From the NCBI RefSeq assembly GCF_014196125.1, contig NZ_JACIDA010000002.1:496001-560000 (forward strand): 64,000 bases of DNA, read 5' to 3'. Of the stretch, positions 18,952 to 29,547 are shown in pieces (the stretch's first letter is position 1; the number at the start of each line of letters is the position of its first letter). The notes below the pieces were generated by a model. The model ran no database searches and was not told the DNA's origin. It worked only from the letters and a program-made list of their open reading frames with translations. A program made the translations under genes and the position numbers. The stretch comes from Brevundimonas mediterranea (GTDB lineage Bacteria > Pseudomonadota > Alphaproteobacteria > Caulobacterales > Caulobacteraceae).

Positions 18952-21296
18952 GAGGCCGCCGTCTGGAAGGAGGGCACGACGAGCTGCAGCTCGGGCGCGG
19001 CGGCGCTGGTCGCGGCGCCCAGCGGCAGGTGCAGGATGAAGGCGGCGCCCTTGCCGGGCTCGCTCTCGACCTCGGCCCAGCCGCCGTGCAGCTCGACCAG
19101 GGCCTTGACCAAGGCCAGGCCGACGCCGGGGCCGCCGCGCTCGCGCCGCACGAACCGGTCGAAGACGTGGGCCTGAAGGTGATAGGGGATGCCGCGTCCC
19201 GAATCCGAAACGGTCACGCGCATTTCCGACGGGCCCATCTCGGCGGACAGGGTCACGGCGCCGCCTTCGGACACGGCGCGGGCGGCGTTCTCCAGCAGGT
19301 GGTTCAGGGCCTGGCCGATGCGGTGGTCGTCCGCGCGGATCGGCTTCAGCCCTGGCGGGCAGGTCACGGTCAGGGTCGCGCCCCGGCCCTCGACCTTTGC
19401 GCGCACCCGTTCGGCGGCCTGCTCCAGAAGATCCTGAACACGCACGTCGCCCAGCGACAACTCCATCTCGCCGGCGTCGATCTGGGCCATGTCCAGGACG
19501 TCGTCGATGGACCGGGCCAGCTGGCTGGCGGCGACCCGGATGGCGCCCGCATGCTGGCGGCTGCGTTCCGGCAGGTCGCCCATGGTCTCGAGCAGTTCGG
19601 AATAGCCGACGATGGTCGTCAGCGGGGTGCGCAGCTCATAGGAGACGCTGCCGACGAACTCGCGTTTCAACGCCTGACTCTCGGCCAGAGCCTGTTCACG
19701 CTGAACCAGGGCCTGTTCCAGACCGCGCCGGGCCGTGATGTCCGAGAAGGCGACCAGGGTGGCGCCGTCCGGCAGGGGGCGGGTCTGCCAGGCCGCGATC
19801 CGGCCATCGATGGTGCGCCCTTCGCCCGATATGGCGACCCGGCTTTCGGGGTCGGGATCGGCGACGCGAGCCTTCAGACCCAGCCACAGGGCCGGATCGG
19901 GCAGGACGGCCTTGCACAGTTCGGCCAGGGCGTCGAAGTCGGTCGAGCCGGCGATCTGTTCCGCCGACAGTTTCCAGAAGGTCTCGAACGCCTCGTTGTG
20001 CAACCGCAGCCGTCCGTCCGAACCGAACACCGCGACGGCGTCGTTCAGCTTGTCCAGGGTCGCGGTCTGGACCTGGATCTGGGCGTTGAACCGGCTTCTC
20101 AGGTTCAGTTCGTCGGTGATGTCCGAGAAGATCAGCAATATGCCGCCCAGCGGATGGGGCTGGCGCACGACCCGCAGGGTGCGACCGTCCGGAAGCGACC
20201 AGCTGTCGTCGGGCGAGGCCTGGGACGCGCCGTAGAACTCCAGCTCGCGCGCCTTCCAGCCCGCATAGTCCATGACCTCGGGCAGGCGGCGACGTTGCCG
20301 CAGCCGGTCCAGCAGTTCGGCGTGGGTCGGGCGTTCGTCCAGCCAGGCGGGGTCGATGTCGAACAGGGTCTGGAAGGCGGTGTTATGGAAGGCCAGCCGC
20401 TTGGACGGGCCGAAGATGGCCACGGCGTCAGCCAGATGGTTCAGCGTCTCGTCATGGGCGTCGACGTGGCGGCGCAGGGTGTCGCGTGTCTCCTCCGCCT
20501 CGGTCACCTCGATGGCGAAGGCGGTGACGGCGCCGCCGCCGGCCGGTTCGGCGATGATCCGCCAGGCGCGGCGATGGCCGCCGCCGGTGGTCCAGCGGAA
20601 GCCCTCCTGGCGCACGCCCAACCGCCCGGCTTCCGCGACCAGGGCGTCGGCGCCCCGGTCGAACGACAGGCCCTTGTTCCGCGCCGTCTCGACGCTGTCG
20701 GCGCCGATCTCGTGCAGCCAGACCCGGTTGGCCCAGGCCAGTTTGCCGGCGCCGTCCACCACCCAGGTCGGGATCGGCGAGGCGTCGCCCAGCAGGGCCA
20801 GGCCGCTCTCGGTCGCGTCGGCGCCGGTCAGCATCACGCGCGACGCCGGTGACAGTCTCAGCCAGGCGCCGCCGCCGGCCACCCGTCCCTCGATCCGCCA
20901 GGGTTCGACGTCGCCCAGTTCGATCAGACCTTCGAACGCCTTGCCGGCCGTCACCAGGCCGTCGATCAGCACCACATAGGAGGTCTTCAGCCGGGTCAGC
21001 AGGGCGTGTCCCGCCGTATCGCCGCTGGCCTCGGTCAGGCGATCGATCAGTTCGGGCGGGCCGATGGGGGCGCCGCTGGCTTCGCCTTCGGGGGTCAAGG
21101 CCAGGCTGACGTCGTCGAAGGCGCGCAACATGCTGTCGTGGCGGCTGAGATCGGCGACGGCCGCCGCCCGCTCGCCCTCAGCCAGGGCCGTGGCGGCGTT
21201 CAGCCTGGCGCGCAGACGCAGAGCCCAGGCGCTGACCGCCAGGGCTAGCCCGGCTGCGCCCGCAGTGGCGACATAGGCGATGTCGGCCTCGGCCAT
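18948..21296 (-). CDS. divL: DivL-type cell-cycle histidine kinase homologue with Tyr at the H-box
   Basis: A 782-residue membrane-bound sensor. One membrane helix lies at about residues 8-28, then three PAS-like modules at about 165-265, 285-395 and 410-520, a HisKA domain around 545-610 and an HATPase domain to about 765. The H-box reads VSYELRTPL, so Tyr553 (codon TAT at 19638-19640) replaces the phospho-acceptor His. In Caulobacter DivL the equivalent is Tyr550, and DivL controls CckA and CtrA by binding phosphorylation-independent partners such as DivK. Length and residue number match closely. The ATG at 21296 gives the DivL-like N-terminus. A longer frame to 21548 overlaps the divergent zincin gene. 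Confidence 0.93.
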   Translation of the reverse strand: MAEADIAYVATAGAAGLALAVSAWALRLRARLNAATALAEGERAAAVADLSRHDSMLRAFDDVSLALTPEGEASGAPIGPPELIDRLTEASGDTAGHALLTRLKTSYVVLIDGLVTAGKAFEGLIELGDVEPWRIEGRVAGGGAWLRLSPASRVMLTGADATESGLALLGDASPIPTWVVDGAGKLAWANRVWLHEIGADSVETARNKGLSFDRGADALVAEAGRLGVRQEGFRWTTGGGHRRAWRIIAEPAGGGAVTAFAIEVTEAEETRDTLRRHVDAHDETLNHLADAVAIFGPSKRLAFHNTAFQTLFDIDPAWLDERPTHAELLDRLRQRRRLPEVMDYAGWKARELEFYGASQASPDDSWSLPDGRTLRVVRQPHPLGGILLIFSDITDELNLRSRFNAQIQVQTATLDKLNDAVAVFGSDGRLRLHNEAFETFWKLSAEQIAGSTDFDALAELCKAVLPDPALWLGLKARVADPDPESRVAISGEGRTIDGRIAAWQTRPLPDGATLVAFSDITARRGLEQALVQREQALAESQALKREFVGSVSYELRTPLTTIVGYSELLETMGDLPERSRQHAGAIRVAASQLARSIDDVLDMAQIDAGEMELSLGDVRVQDLLEQAAERVRAKVEGRGATLTVTCPPGLKPIRADDHRIGQALNHLLENAARAVSEGGAVTLSAEMGPSEMRVTVSDSGRGIPYHLQAHVFDRFVRRERGGPGVGLALVKALVELHGGWAEVESEPGKGAAFILHLPLGAATSAAAPELQLVVPSFQTAAS

Positions 21297-21423
21297 TCTT
21301 GTCCCTGGGTCCCGCGACCTGATTCGGCGTTCACCATACCGCAAACCCGGCCAGAAAAAGTCAGTCTTCGTCGCGTCATCGCGCCCCGTTGCATGGCGGG
21401 CCCCAGACGGCGATAGCGAAGGC

Positions 21424-21834
21424 ATGACCGACGCGACCGCCGATCTCTTCGCCCCCTCCCTCGACGATTTCGCCCGATTGGCGCGCGAGGCGTTCGACGC
21501 CCTGCCGGCCGAGTTCCGGGCAGCGGCGGGCGAGGTGGTGTTCCGCATCGACGATTTCGCCGACGAACAGACGCTGGCGGACCTTGAGATCGAGGATCCG
21601 TTCGAACTGACCGGCCTGTATCATGGCGTGGACATCGGCCGACGCGACAGCCTGGGACCGGCGGCGGAGCCGTCGCGGGTCTTTCTGTATCGCCGCCCGA
21701 TCCTGGACGAATGGTGCGAGCGCGGCGACGTCGGCCTGGCCGAACTGATCGCCCACGTCCTGATCCACGAGATCGGCCACCATTTCGGCCTGTCAGACGA
21801 CGACATCCACGCCATCGAGGACGACGCCGACTGA
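21424..21834 (+). CDS. Zincin-like metallopeptidase family protein (DUF1025 type)
   Basis: A 136-residue acidic protein. The C-terminal HEIGHHFGLSDDD (about residues 118-130) is an HExxHxxGxxD zinc motif. The preceding LAELIAHVLIHEIGH helix is typical of the small minimal-zincin family. No signal peptide is seen, so it is probably cytoplasmic. The substrate is unknown. I chose the ATG at 21424 over longer in-frame options because of family length and the upstream GCGAAGGC. It is divergent from divL, and the 127-base gap between them likely holds both promoters. Confidence 0.85.
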   Translation: MTDATADLFAPSLDDFARLAREAFDALPAEFRAAAGEVVFRIDDFADEQTLADLEIEDPFELTGLYHGVDIGRRDSLGPAAEPSRVFLYRRPILDEWCERGDVGLAELIAHVLIHEIGHHFGLSDDDIHAIEDDAD

Positions 21835-21838
21835 AGCC

Positions 21839-22534
21839 TTATTTCGTGGCCGGGTAGGGGGTCGTCACCGCCCCCGAGATCATGCCGGGGATGGCCTCGC
21901 CCAGACCCAGCAGGATGAACTGGATCGCCAGGGCGCACAGGATCAGGCCCAGGACGCGCACGATGATGGCCATGCCCACCTCGCCCAACAGGCGGCTGAG
22001 CGATCCGGTCATGGCGAAACAGACGAAGGAGACGGCGCAGGCGGCCGCGATGGCGACCAGCGACCCCATGGTTCCGGCATAGCCCAGCTTGGCCGCCTCG
22101 CCTGCCTGGATGATGACCGCCGAAATGGCGCCGGGGCCGATCATCAGCGGTATGGCGAAGGGCACCACCAGCCGTTGGAACCGGCGACGGGCGTAGCCGC
22201 GCACATCCTGGCCGTCGGCGATGGCGTCCTTGTCGGCGAACAGGGCCAGGAAGTCGCCGCGCGCCATGTCCAGGCCGAGCAGCAGCAGCAATATGCCCCC
22301 CGCGATCCGGAAGGCCGCCAGCGAAATGCCGAAGAACTGCAGCAGGCCCAGGCCGGTGAACAGGAAGAAGGCCAGGAAGACGGCGGCGAAGGTGCAGATC
22401 AGGGCCGAGACTGAAATCCGCTGGCGCAGGGTCGCCCCGGCGGTCGCGGCGGCGAAGATCGGCAGATTGCCGATGGGATCCAGCAAGGCGAACAGGGTCA
22501 CGAACAGGTTGACACCCAGATCGACCGCGTTCAT
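21839..22534 (-). CDS. MarC family integral membrane protein
   Basis: A 231-residue inner-membrane protein with six predicted helices, in the MarC/UPF0056 family. The first segment NLFVTLFALLDPIGNLPIF and the later PLMIGPGAISAVI are family hallmarks. Despite the name, a role in multiple antibiotic resistance is not supported for MarC, and the function is unknown. I chose the ATG at 22534 after GAGGCGAGGCG. It converges with the zincin gene, and pyrF starts divergently 89 bases away. Confidence 0.9.
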   Translation of the reverse strand: MNAVDLGVNLFVTLFALLDPIGNLPIFAAATAGATLRQRISVSALICTFAAVFLAFFLFTGLGLLQFFGISLAAFRIAGGILLLLLGLDMARGDFLALFADKDAIADGQDVRGYARRRFQRLVVPFAIPLMIGPGAISAVIIQAGEAAKLGYAGTMGSLVAIAAACAVSFVCFAMTGSLSRLLGEVGMAIIVRVLGLILCALAIQFILLGLGEAIPGMISGAVTTPYPATK

Positions 22535-22622
22535 CGCCTCGCCTCGCTCTTGAAATTCAACACGCCGGCCGCGCCGACGCACCCCTTGCGTTCCCGCATA
22601 GCCGCTCAGCGCGAGTCCGTCG

Positions 22623-23354
22623 ATGACCCAGACCGAAACCTTGGCCCCCAATCGCGGTCCAGACGAACGGATCATCTGCGCTCTGGACGTCCCGACCATC
22701 GCCGAGGCGGCCGCCCTGGTCGCGCGGGTCCAGGACGCGGTGGGCTTTTACAAGATCGGGCTGCAGCTGTTCGCGGCGGGCGGCATGGACCTGGCGCGCG
22801 ACCTCAAGGCCGAGGGCCGCAAGGTGTTTCTGGACTGGAAGCTGCACGACATCGGCGCCACGGTCGAGAAGGCGGCGGCCAATCTGGCGGACGCCGGCTG
22901 CGACCTGCTGACCGTTCACGCCCGGCCCCAGGTGATGGCGGCGGCGGCGCGCGGCGTGGCGGGGTCGAGCTTGAAGGTGTTGGGGGTCACGGTCCTGACC
23001 AGTCTGACGGCCGAGGATCTGGCCGCCGACGACCACAGTCTGTCGCCGGCCGACCTGGTCGAGCGCCGGGTTCGACAGGCGCTGGACGCCGGGATCGACG
23101 GCGTCGTCTCCAGTCCCCATGAGGCGGCGCGGGTGCGTGAGATCGCGGTCGAGGCCGGCCGTCCGGACTTTTTGATCGTGACCCCAGGGGTCCGGCCCGC
23201 AGGCTCGGCCCTGGACGATCAGGCCCGGGCCGCTACGCCCGAAGCGGCGCTCCAGGCCGGGGCGACCCATCTGGTGATCGGCCGCCCGATCACGGCGGCG
23301 GCCGATCCCCGGGCCGCCGCCCTGGCGGTCGCCGAAAGCATCGCCCTGATCTGA
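22623..23354 (+). CDS. pyrF: Orotidine 5'-phosphate decarboxylase
   Basis: A 243-residue TIM-barrel enzyme making UMP from OMP, the last step of de novo pyrimidine synthesis. The active-site cluster FLDWKLHDIGAT (Asp-Lys-Asp) is at about residues 69-80. The phosphate-binding GVRP and VIGRPIT motifs are near the C-terminus. Only a weak ribosome binding site precedes the ATG at 22623. The stop abuts the stop of the convergent gene at 23355 with no spacer. Confidence 0.97.
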   Translation: MTQTETLAPNRGPDERIICALDVPTIAEAAALVARVQDAVGFYKIGLQLFAAGGMDLARDLKAEGRKVFLDWKLHDIGATVEKAAANLADAGCDLLTVHARPQVMAAAARGVAGSSLKVLGVTVLTSLTAEDLAADDHSLSPADLVERRVRQALDAGIDGVVSSPHEAARVREIAVEAGRPDFLIVTPGVRPAGSALDDQARAATPEAALQAGATHLVIGRPITAAADPRAAALAVAESIALI

Positions 23355-24266
23355 TCAGCCGCGCTCGCCCGGCTCCTGGGCGTAATGCTGGCGCGGCGGG
23401 GCTTGCGGCGCGACATAGCCGGGGGGCGGGAGGTCGCCGTAATAGTCCTGGACGGGCGGCGGCGCGTGGATTTCGGGCGGCGCGACATGGATCTGGGCCG
23501 GGGCGACCTCGACCGGCGGCGCCTGCACATAGACGGGCGGCTGTTCGATATAGACCGGCGGACCGGTCACGATCTCGGGCGGCGCGATGTTCACCTGAGA
23601 CGGGGCGACATAGATCCGCTGCGGCGCGACATAGACGGGCGGCCCCTGAACCTGGATCGGAGCCTGCACATAGGCGCGCTGCGGCTCGTAATAGCCCCCT
23701 TGTTCGTAGCCGCGCTGCTCATAGTGTTCGTACCGCTCCTGATAACGGCCTTCGTACCGATCTTCGCGATAGGCCGGGCGCGGGGCGGGGCGGCAGTCGC
23801 AGTCGACCGGACGTTGCGGCTGATAAGGGCGCCAGCCGATATAGTCGCGCCCGAAGCCATAGGTGGGATAGCCGACCGGGGCGCTGACCGGGGCCGGGCC
23901 GACGAAGTTCACGGGCGGGCCGGGAATATAGCCGCCCGAATACCCGCCGTCGGCGTAACCGCCGCCGCCGACATAGGTCACGCCGCCGCTGCCGCCGCGG
24001 CTGAAGCTGGACGAATGGGAATAGGCGCGGGCGTTGACGGCGGAATAGGCGGCCGCACCGGCATGGGCCGAGGCGCCGGCCCCCGCATTCACGTTCACAT
24101 TGACGTTGCTGTTGTGGCCGCCGCCGTAATGACCCCCGCCCCCGTGTCCGCCGCCGCAGCTTCCACAGCCCCCGCCATGGCCGCCCGACGGGCCGCCGGC
24201 CAGGGCGGGAGCGGCGGACAGCAGAAGGGCCGCAGACGCGGCGGCGATCGTGGACTGTATCGTCAC
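23355..24266 (-). CDS. Secreted Gly/Pro/Tyr-rich repeat protein of unknown function
   Basis: A 303-residue protein of low complexity. A signal peptide (residues 1-23, ending PALA) is followed by a Gly/His/Cys-rich stretch (HGGGCGSCGGG), an Asn/Val section (NVNVNVNAG), a Ser/Gly/Tyr zone, an Arg/Tyr/Glu block and a C-terminal tract of about 100 residues with repeated PPVYV, IYVAP and IHVAPPEI units. The repeats are about 8-10 residues with alternating hydrophobics and prolines. I chose the GTG at 24266 because GAGGAG lies upstream and the signal peptide starts there. It may be a surface or periplasmic structural protein. I do not recognise the family. Confidence 0.75.
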   Translation of the reverse strand: MTIQSTIAAASAALLLSAAPALAGGPSGGHGGGCGSCGGGHGGGGHYGGGHNSNVNVNVNAGAGASAHAGAAAYSAVNARAYSHSSSFSRGGSGGVTYVGGGGYADGGYSGGYIPGPPVNFVGPAPVSAPVGYPTYGFGRDYIGWRPYQPQRPVDCDCRPAPRPAYREDRYEGRYQERYEHYEQRGYEQGGYYEPQRAYVQAPIQVQGPPVYVAPQRIYVAPSQVNIAPPEIVTGPPVYIEQPPVYVQAPPVEVAPAQIHVAPPEIHAPPPVQDYYGDLPPPGYVAPQAPPRQHYAQEPGERG

Positions 24267-24330
24267 GGGACAGACTCCTCTGAATTGTCTCCGTTCAGGC
24301 AAGTCCCGCGCCCCGCAGAATTGCGCCGCG

Positions 24331-24588
24331 TCAGAAGTCGATGGCCAGGCCCTTCTTCTCCCAGTCGCCGTAACGGGTGGGTTCGGGACCGCTCGGCCCG
24401 CCGTGTTCCGGGTCGGTCTGGGCGACCTGTTCGGCCGCGCGACGATCAGCCGCTTCCAGCAGGGCGCGGCGCGCGACTTCGCTCAGCGGCTTCTCCGGCG
24501 TCGCATGGGGGATTTCGGCGTTGAAAACAGGCGCGTTTTCATTGTCGGGCGAGGGGGCGGTCCCCTCGGGGGTGGGATGTTCGGTCAC
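24331..24588 (-). CDS. Succinate dehydrogenase assembly factor 4-like protein (DUF1674)
   Basis: An 85-residue protein whose C-terminus TRYGDWEKKGLAIDF is the DUF1674/SdhAF4 signature. In mitochondria and bacteria this family helps flavinated SdhA assemble. The N-terminal half is Pro/Glu-rich and probably unstructured. I chose the GTG at 24588 because AAGGGAG lies about 7 bases upstream. An ATG at 24618 would add 10 residues and include that ribosome binding site in the coding part. The htpX start is divergent about 95 bases away. Confidence 0.85.
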   Translation of the reverse strand: MTEHPTPEGTAPSPDNENAPVFNAEIPHATPEKPLSEVARRALLEAADRRAAEQVAQTDPEHGGPSGPEPTRYGDWEKKGLAIDF

Positions 24589-24682
24589 AGGTCGGCTCCC
24601 TTGAGGGCGGCGTCTCATGGCCTCAAATAGTCGATTGAAGCCGCGACGCCAGAGAAACCGGATGATCGCGGATGGAACGACG

Positions 24683-25657
24683 ATGAACCATCTGAAGACC
24701 TTCATCCTTCTGGCCGCCTTGACCGCCCTGTTCGGGGGGGTGGGTTATCTGATCGGCGGCGCGACGGGCATGGCCGTGGCCCTGGTGTTCGCCGGCGGGA
24801 TGAACCTGTTCAGCTACTGGAACGCCGACAAGATCGTGCTGAAGATGTACCGGGCCCAGCCGGTCGACGAGCAACATCCGAATGCGGTGGTGCGCAACTA
24901 TGTCGCCGATGTGCGCCAGATGGCCCGCGACGCCGGCCTGCCCCAGCCCCAGGTCGCCATCATTCCCAACGACCAGCCCAACGCCTTCGCCACCGGCCGC
25001 AATCCGGAACGGGCCGCCGTCTGCGCCACCACCGGCCTGCTGGACATGCTGACGCGCGAGGAGGTGCGCGGGGTGATGGCGCACGAACTGGCCCATGTGA
25101 AGAACCACGACACCCTGATCATGACGGTGACCGCCACCATCGCCGGCGCCATCGCCGCCCTGGCCAATTTCGCGCTGTTTTTCGGCGGCGGCGAGGACCG
25201 CGAGCGACCGGGCGGCATCATCGGAACCCTGGCCCTGATGATCCTGGCGCCCATGGCCGCCGGCCTGGTGCAGATGGCGATCAGCCGGGGCCGCGAATAC
25301 GAGGCCGACCGTATCGGCGCCGAGATCGCCGGCGACCCCCAGGCCCTGGCCTCGGCCCTGCAGAAGATCGACGCCTACGCGAAGCGGATCCACAATCCGA
25401 CGGCCGAACGCAATCCGGCCTCGGGCCAGATGTTCATCATCAATCCTCTGGCGGGACGCGGCGCCGACAACCTGTTCTCGACCCATCCGGCCACGGTCAA
25501 CCGGGTGCGCGCCTTGGCGGAGCTGGGCGCCAAGACGGGGATGCGCCCTCGCGCGGCGGCGACGACGCCGTTCGTCTCGGCGGTTCCTGTCACGCCACGT
25601 CGCACGATCACCGGCGTGCCGACCACGCCGCCGGAGCCACGCGGACCCTGGGGCTGA
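24683..25657 (+). CDS. htpX: Heat-shock membrane protease HtpX
   Basis: A 324-residue M48 zinc protease of the inner membrane that cleaves damaged membrane proteins. Two N-terminal helices (about residues 5-43) precede the catalytic motif HELAH at 134-138, followed by another hydrophobic pair (about 145-205). The third ligand region is [10 protein letters not shown]. The last 40 residues are Pro/Arg/Thr-rich. I chose the ATG at 24683 (MNHLKTF), the usual family start, over in-frame starts at 24617 and 24662. Confidence 0.93.
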   Translation: MNHLKTFILLAALTALFGGVGYLIGGATGMAVALVFAGGMNLFSYWNADKIVLKMYRAQPVDEQHPNAVVRNYVADVRQMARDAGLPQPQVAIIPNDQPNAFATGRNPERAAVCATTGLLDMLTREEVRGVMAHELAHVKNHDTLIMTVTATIAGAIAALANFALFFGGGEDRERPGGIIGTLALMILAPMAAGLVQMAISRGREYEADRIGAEIAGDPQALASALQKIDAYAKRIHNPTAERNPASGQMFIINPLAGRGADNLFSTHPATVNRVRALAELGAKTGMRPRAAATTPFVSAVPVTPRRTITGVPTTPPEPRGPWG

Positions 25658-25741
25658 TCGCCGCGCTTTGGGCCGCTTTTGCCGTTTGCGCTAGGCGTGC
25701 GGATCAATTCAGATGCGGGCCTGACCAAACAAGGGGGTTCC

Positions 25742-27346
25742 ATGTCGCGTCTGCTTGCCTTCGTTTCCGCTGCCGCTCTGCTCGCCACGCCCGTCGCCGC
25801 CCAGTCGGTGGATCGGGTCGTCGTCAACGGCATCATCGACCAGGGGCTGAACCACAGCCAGGTCATGCAGACTGCGGCCTATCTGACCGACCGGATCGGC
25901 GGGCGGATGACCAACTCCCCGCAGATGCGCGAGGCCGAACAATGGTCTCAGCAGCGGTTCCGCGACTGGGGCCTGTCCAATGTCCGGGCGGAAGGGTTCG
26001 AGTTCGGCCGGGGCTGGTCCATCGTCCACTCCAGCGCCCGCATGACGGCGCCGCGCCCGCTGGACCTGCGCGCCATCCCGGTGGCCTGGACCCCGTCGAC
26101 CAACGGCACGATCAGCGGCGGGGTGATCGTCGCCCCGATCTCCAAGGTCGAGGACTTCGACAAATGGCGCGGCAAGCTGTCCGGCAAGATCGTCATGCTG
26201 TCGCAACCCGGCACGGGGTCCGAGCCGACGGAACCGGCCTTCAAACGCTGGACCAGCGCCGAACTGGCCGAGCGGAACACCTATTCCCAGCCGCAGTATT
26301 CCCCCATCGCCATCCAGAAGCAGCTGGAGACCGCTGACTTCGCCGCCAAGCTGGACGCCTTCCTGGTCGAACAGGGCGCCCTGGCCTGGGTGAAGATCTC
26401 CCAGCGCGACGGCGGCCTGCTGCACGGCACAGGCTACACCTATCAGGTGGGAGCCACGCCGAAGCTGGCGGGGATGGAGCTGGCGGCCGAGGACTATCGC
26501 CGCCTCGCGCGTCTCGCCCTGACCGATGCGCCGCCGACCCTGGAGCTGAACAGCGAGGTCCGGTTCCACGACGAGGACGTCAACGCCTACAACATCCTGG
26601 CCGACATCCCCGGCACGGCGCGGGGCGCTGAATATGTCATGGCCGGCGCCCACCTGGACAGTTGGGTAGCTTCGGACGGCGCAGTGGACAACGCGGCCGG
26701 CAGCGCGGTCGTCATGGAGGCGGCGCGTATCCTCAAAACCCTGGGCGTCCGGCCCAAGCGCACCATCCGCTTCGCCCTGTGGAGCGGCGAGGAACAGGGC
26801 ATATTGGGCTCCCTGGCCTATGTGGACCAGCATCTGGCGACGCGCGCGCCTGCGACCGATCCGGCCTTGGCGGCCCTGCCCAACAATCGCACCTGGCGCA
26901 ACCGCTGGCCGGTCGAACCGCGCCCCGGCTATGGCGATCTGGTCGCCTATTTCAACATCGACAATGGCTCGGGCAAGATTCGCGGTATCAATGCCGAGGG
27001 CAATGTCGCCGCCGCGCCGATCTTCCAGGAATGGCTGGCGCCCTTCGCCAGCATGGGGGCCACGACCGTCTCCCTGCGCCCGTCCGGCGGCACCGACCAC
27101 GTCTATATGCAGACCGTCGGCATCCCCGGCTATCAGTTCATCCAGGACCCGCTCGACTATTCCAGCCGCCTGCACCACACCAGCATCGACAGCTATGACC
27201 ACCTGAAGGCCGAGGATATGCGTCAGGCGGCCGTCATTCTGGCCAGCTTCCTGCTGAACGCCGCCAATCGTGACGAGCCCCTGCCGCGCATGCCGCTGCC
27301 GACCCAACCCACGCCCAGCGATCCGTTCGAATATCCGGCGGACTGA
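25742..27346 (+). CDS. Secreted M28 family zinc peptidase (second of two)
   Basis: A 534-residue exported peptidase related to carboxypeptidase Q-like M28 enzymes. A signal peptide spans residues 1-21 (ending PVAAQ). A PA-type insert lies around residues 120-260. The catalytic positions are complete: AGAHLDSW, AVDNAAGS, SGEEQG, FNIDNG and GGTDHVY. AAGGGGG precedes the ATG at 25742. It differs enough from the peptidase at 17308 that the two are separate family members rather than a recent duplication. A clear intrinsic terminator follows. Confidence 0.9.
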   Translation: MSRLLAFVSAAALLATPVAAQSVDRVVVNGIIDQGLNHSQVMQTAAYLTDRIGGRMTNSPQMREAEQWSQQRFRDWGLSNVRAEGFEFGRGWSIVHSSARMTAPRPLDLRAIPVAWTPSTNGTISGGVIVAPISKVEDFDKWRGKLSGKIVMLSQPGTGSEPTEPAFKRWTSAELAERNTYSQPQYSPIAIQKQLETADFAAKLDAFLVEQGALAWVKISQRDGGLLHGTGYTYQVGATPKLAGMELAAEDYRRLARLALTDAPPTLELNSEVRFHDEDVNAYNILADIPGTARGAEYVMAGAHLDSWVASDGAVDNAAGSAVVMEAARILKTLGVRPKRTIRFALWSGEEQGILGSLAYVDQHLATRAPATDPALAALPNNRTWRNRWPVEPRPGYGDLVAYFNIDNGSGKIRGINAEGNVAAAPIFQEWLAPFASMGATTVSLRPSGGTDHVYMQTVGIPGYQFIQDPLDYSSRLHHTSIDSYDHLKAEDMRQAAVILASFLLNAANRDEPLPRMPLPTQPTPSDPFEYPAD

Positions 27347-27361
27347 GATCGACGCCTGATG

Positions 27362-27392
27362 AGGGGGCGGCGGGAACGCAGCCCCCTTTTTT
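27362..27392 (+). terminator. Rho-independent terminator of the M28 peptidase gene
   Basis: AGGGGGC (27362-27368) pairs with GCCCCCT (27381-27387) around a 12-base loop, followed by six T. It starts 16 bases after the peptidase stop and separates it from the convergent thiolase gene. Confidence 0.9.
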
Positions 27393-27398
27393 ACCGGG

Positions 27399-28574
<1,176 letters not shown>

Positions 28575-28731
28575 GGGATTTCACTCGATGCGGAATAATG
28601 AGTTGCCGTTTTGCCGCATCCCGGCGGCTTCGTCACCTGTGGCCGAAACAGACCGCCGCAGATTCAGTCATTCGTCACCCTGTCGGCGCATTCTGGAGGA
28701 ACGATACGGACGATCCCGGATTTGATTGGCC

Positions 28732-29445
28732 ATGCTCCGCACGCTGAAACGCTTCGCCGCCCACGTCTGCACGCCGGACGAGCTGGACATGATCGAGCAC
28801 TACCAGACGCGCGCCGAAAGACTGGCGGACCTCTGGGTCCATGTCGTCGGTCTGATGCTGGCGGCGGTCGGGGGCGTCATCCTGGCCGGTCTGGCGGGAG
28901 TCTACGCCGGAATCGGCGGGGTCATGGCCACGGCCATCTACGCCCTGTGTCTGGTCGGCATGCTGACCGCTTCGACGATTTACAACTGGACCAGGCCCTG
29001 CGCCGCGCGACCCGTGCTGCGACGGCTCGACGAGGCGGCCATCTTCCTGATGATCGCCGGCAGTTATACGCCCTTCACCACCCAAAGATTCGAAGGACTG
29101 TGGTCGGTCGGTTTCACCGCCCTGATCTGGACCCTGGCCTTCGTGGGCGCCGGGGTGAAACTGTTCGCGCCACGCATTTCCGACAAGTTCTGGAGCGGCG
29201 TCTATGTGGTGTTCGGCTGGCTGGCCGTGGCCGCGCTCAAGCCCATGGTCGAGACGGTCCATCCGGTCGCCCTGGCCCTGCTGGTGATCGGCGGTCTGAT
29301 TTACACCGCCGGCGTCCTGGTCTTCATCAGCCCCAAGGTGCGTTTCCGCCGCGCCATCTGGCACGGCTTCGTCGTCACCGGCGCGACGGTCCACTGGACG
29401 GCGGTTCTGGTGGGTGTCGTGCTGGCCCCGGCGATGAGCCACTAG
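28732..29445 (+). CDS. Hemolysin III / PAQR family membrane protein
   Basis: A 237-residue seven-helix membrane protein of the HlyIII/YqfA (PAQR) family. The N-terminal soluble part has DMIEHYQTRAERLADLWVH. Seven hydrophobic segments fill the rest, with conserved polar groups in SxxYN (TASTIYNWT), DEAAIFLMIAGSYTPF and the final WHGFVVTGATVHW, which hold the usual metal-binding His residues. The function in bacteria is uncertain. I chose the ATG at 28732. A TTG at 28726 would add two residues. Confidence 0.9.
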   Translation: MLRTLKRFAAHVCTPDELDMIEHYQTRAERLADLWVHVVGLMLAAVGGVILAGLAGVYAGIGGVMATAIYALCLVGMLTASTIYNWTRPCAARPVLRRLDEAAIFLMIAGSYTPFTTQRFEGLWSVGFTALIWTLAFVGAGVKLFAPRISDKFWSGVYVVFGWLAVAALKPMVETVHPVALALLVIGGLIYTAGVLVFISPKVRFRRAIWHGFVVTGATVHWTAVLVGVVLAPAMSH

Positions 29446-29547
29446 ATATCCGTCCGATCCCTGCGTCTTTAGGCCGCCGAAACCCCCCTCTGGCGCATCG
29501 CGTCGCAACGGAGGATAGTGACGCGTTGCAACATCGCGAGAACAAGC

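Noticed and set aside
22569..22594. GGAAC upstream of marC as a possible fifth EcfG promoter
   Set aside because: At the 16-base spacing the -10 position reads CGCG instead of CGTT.
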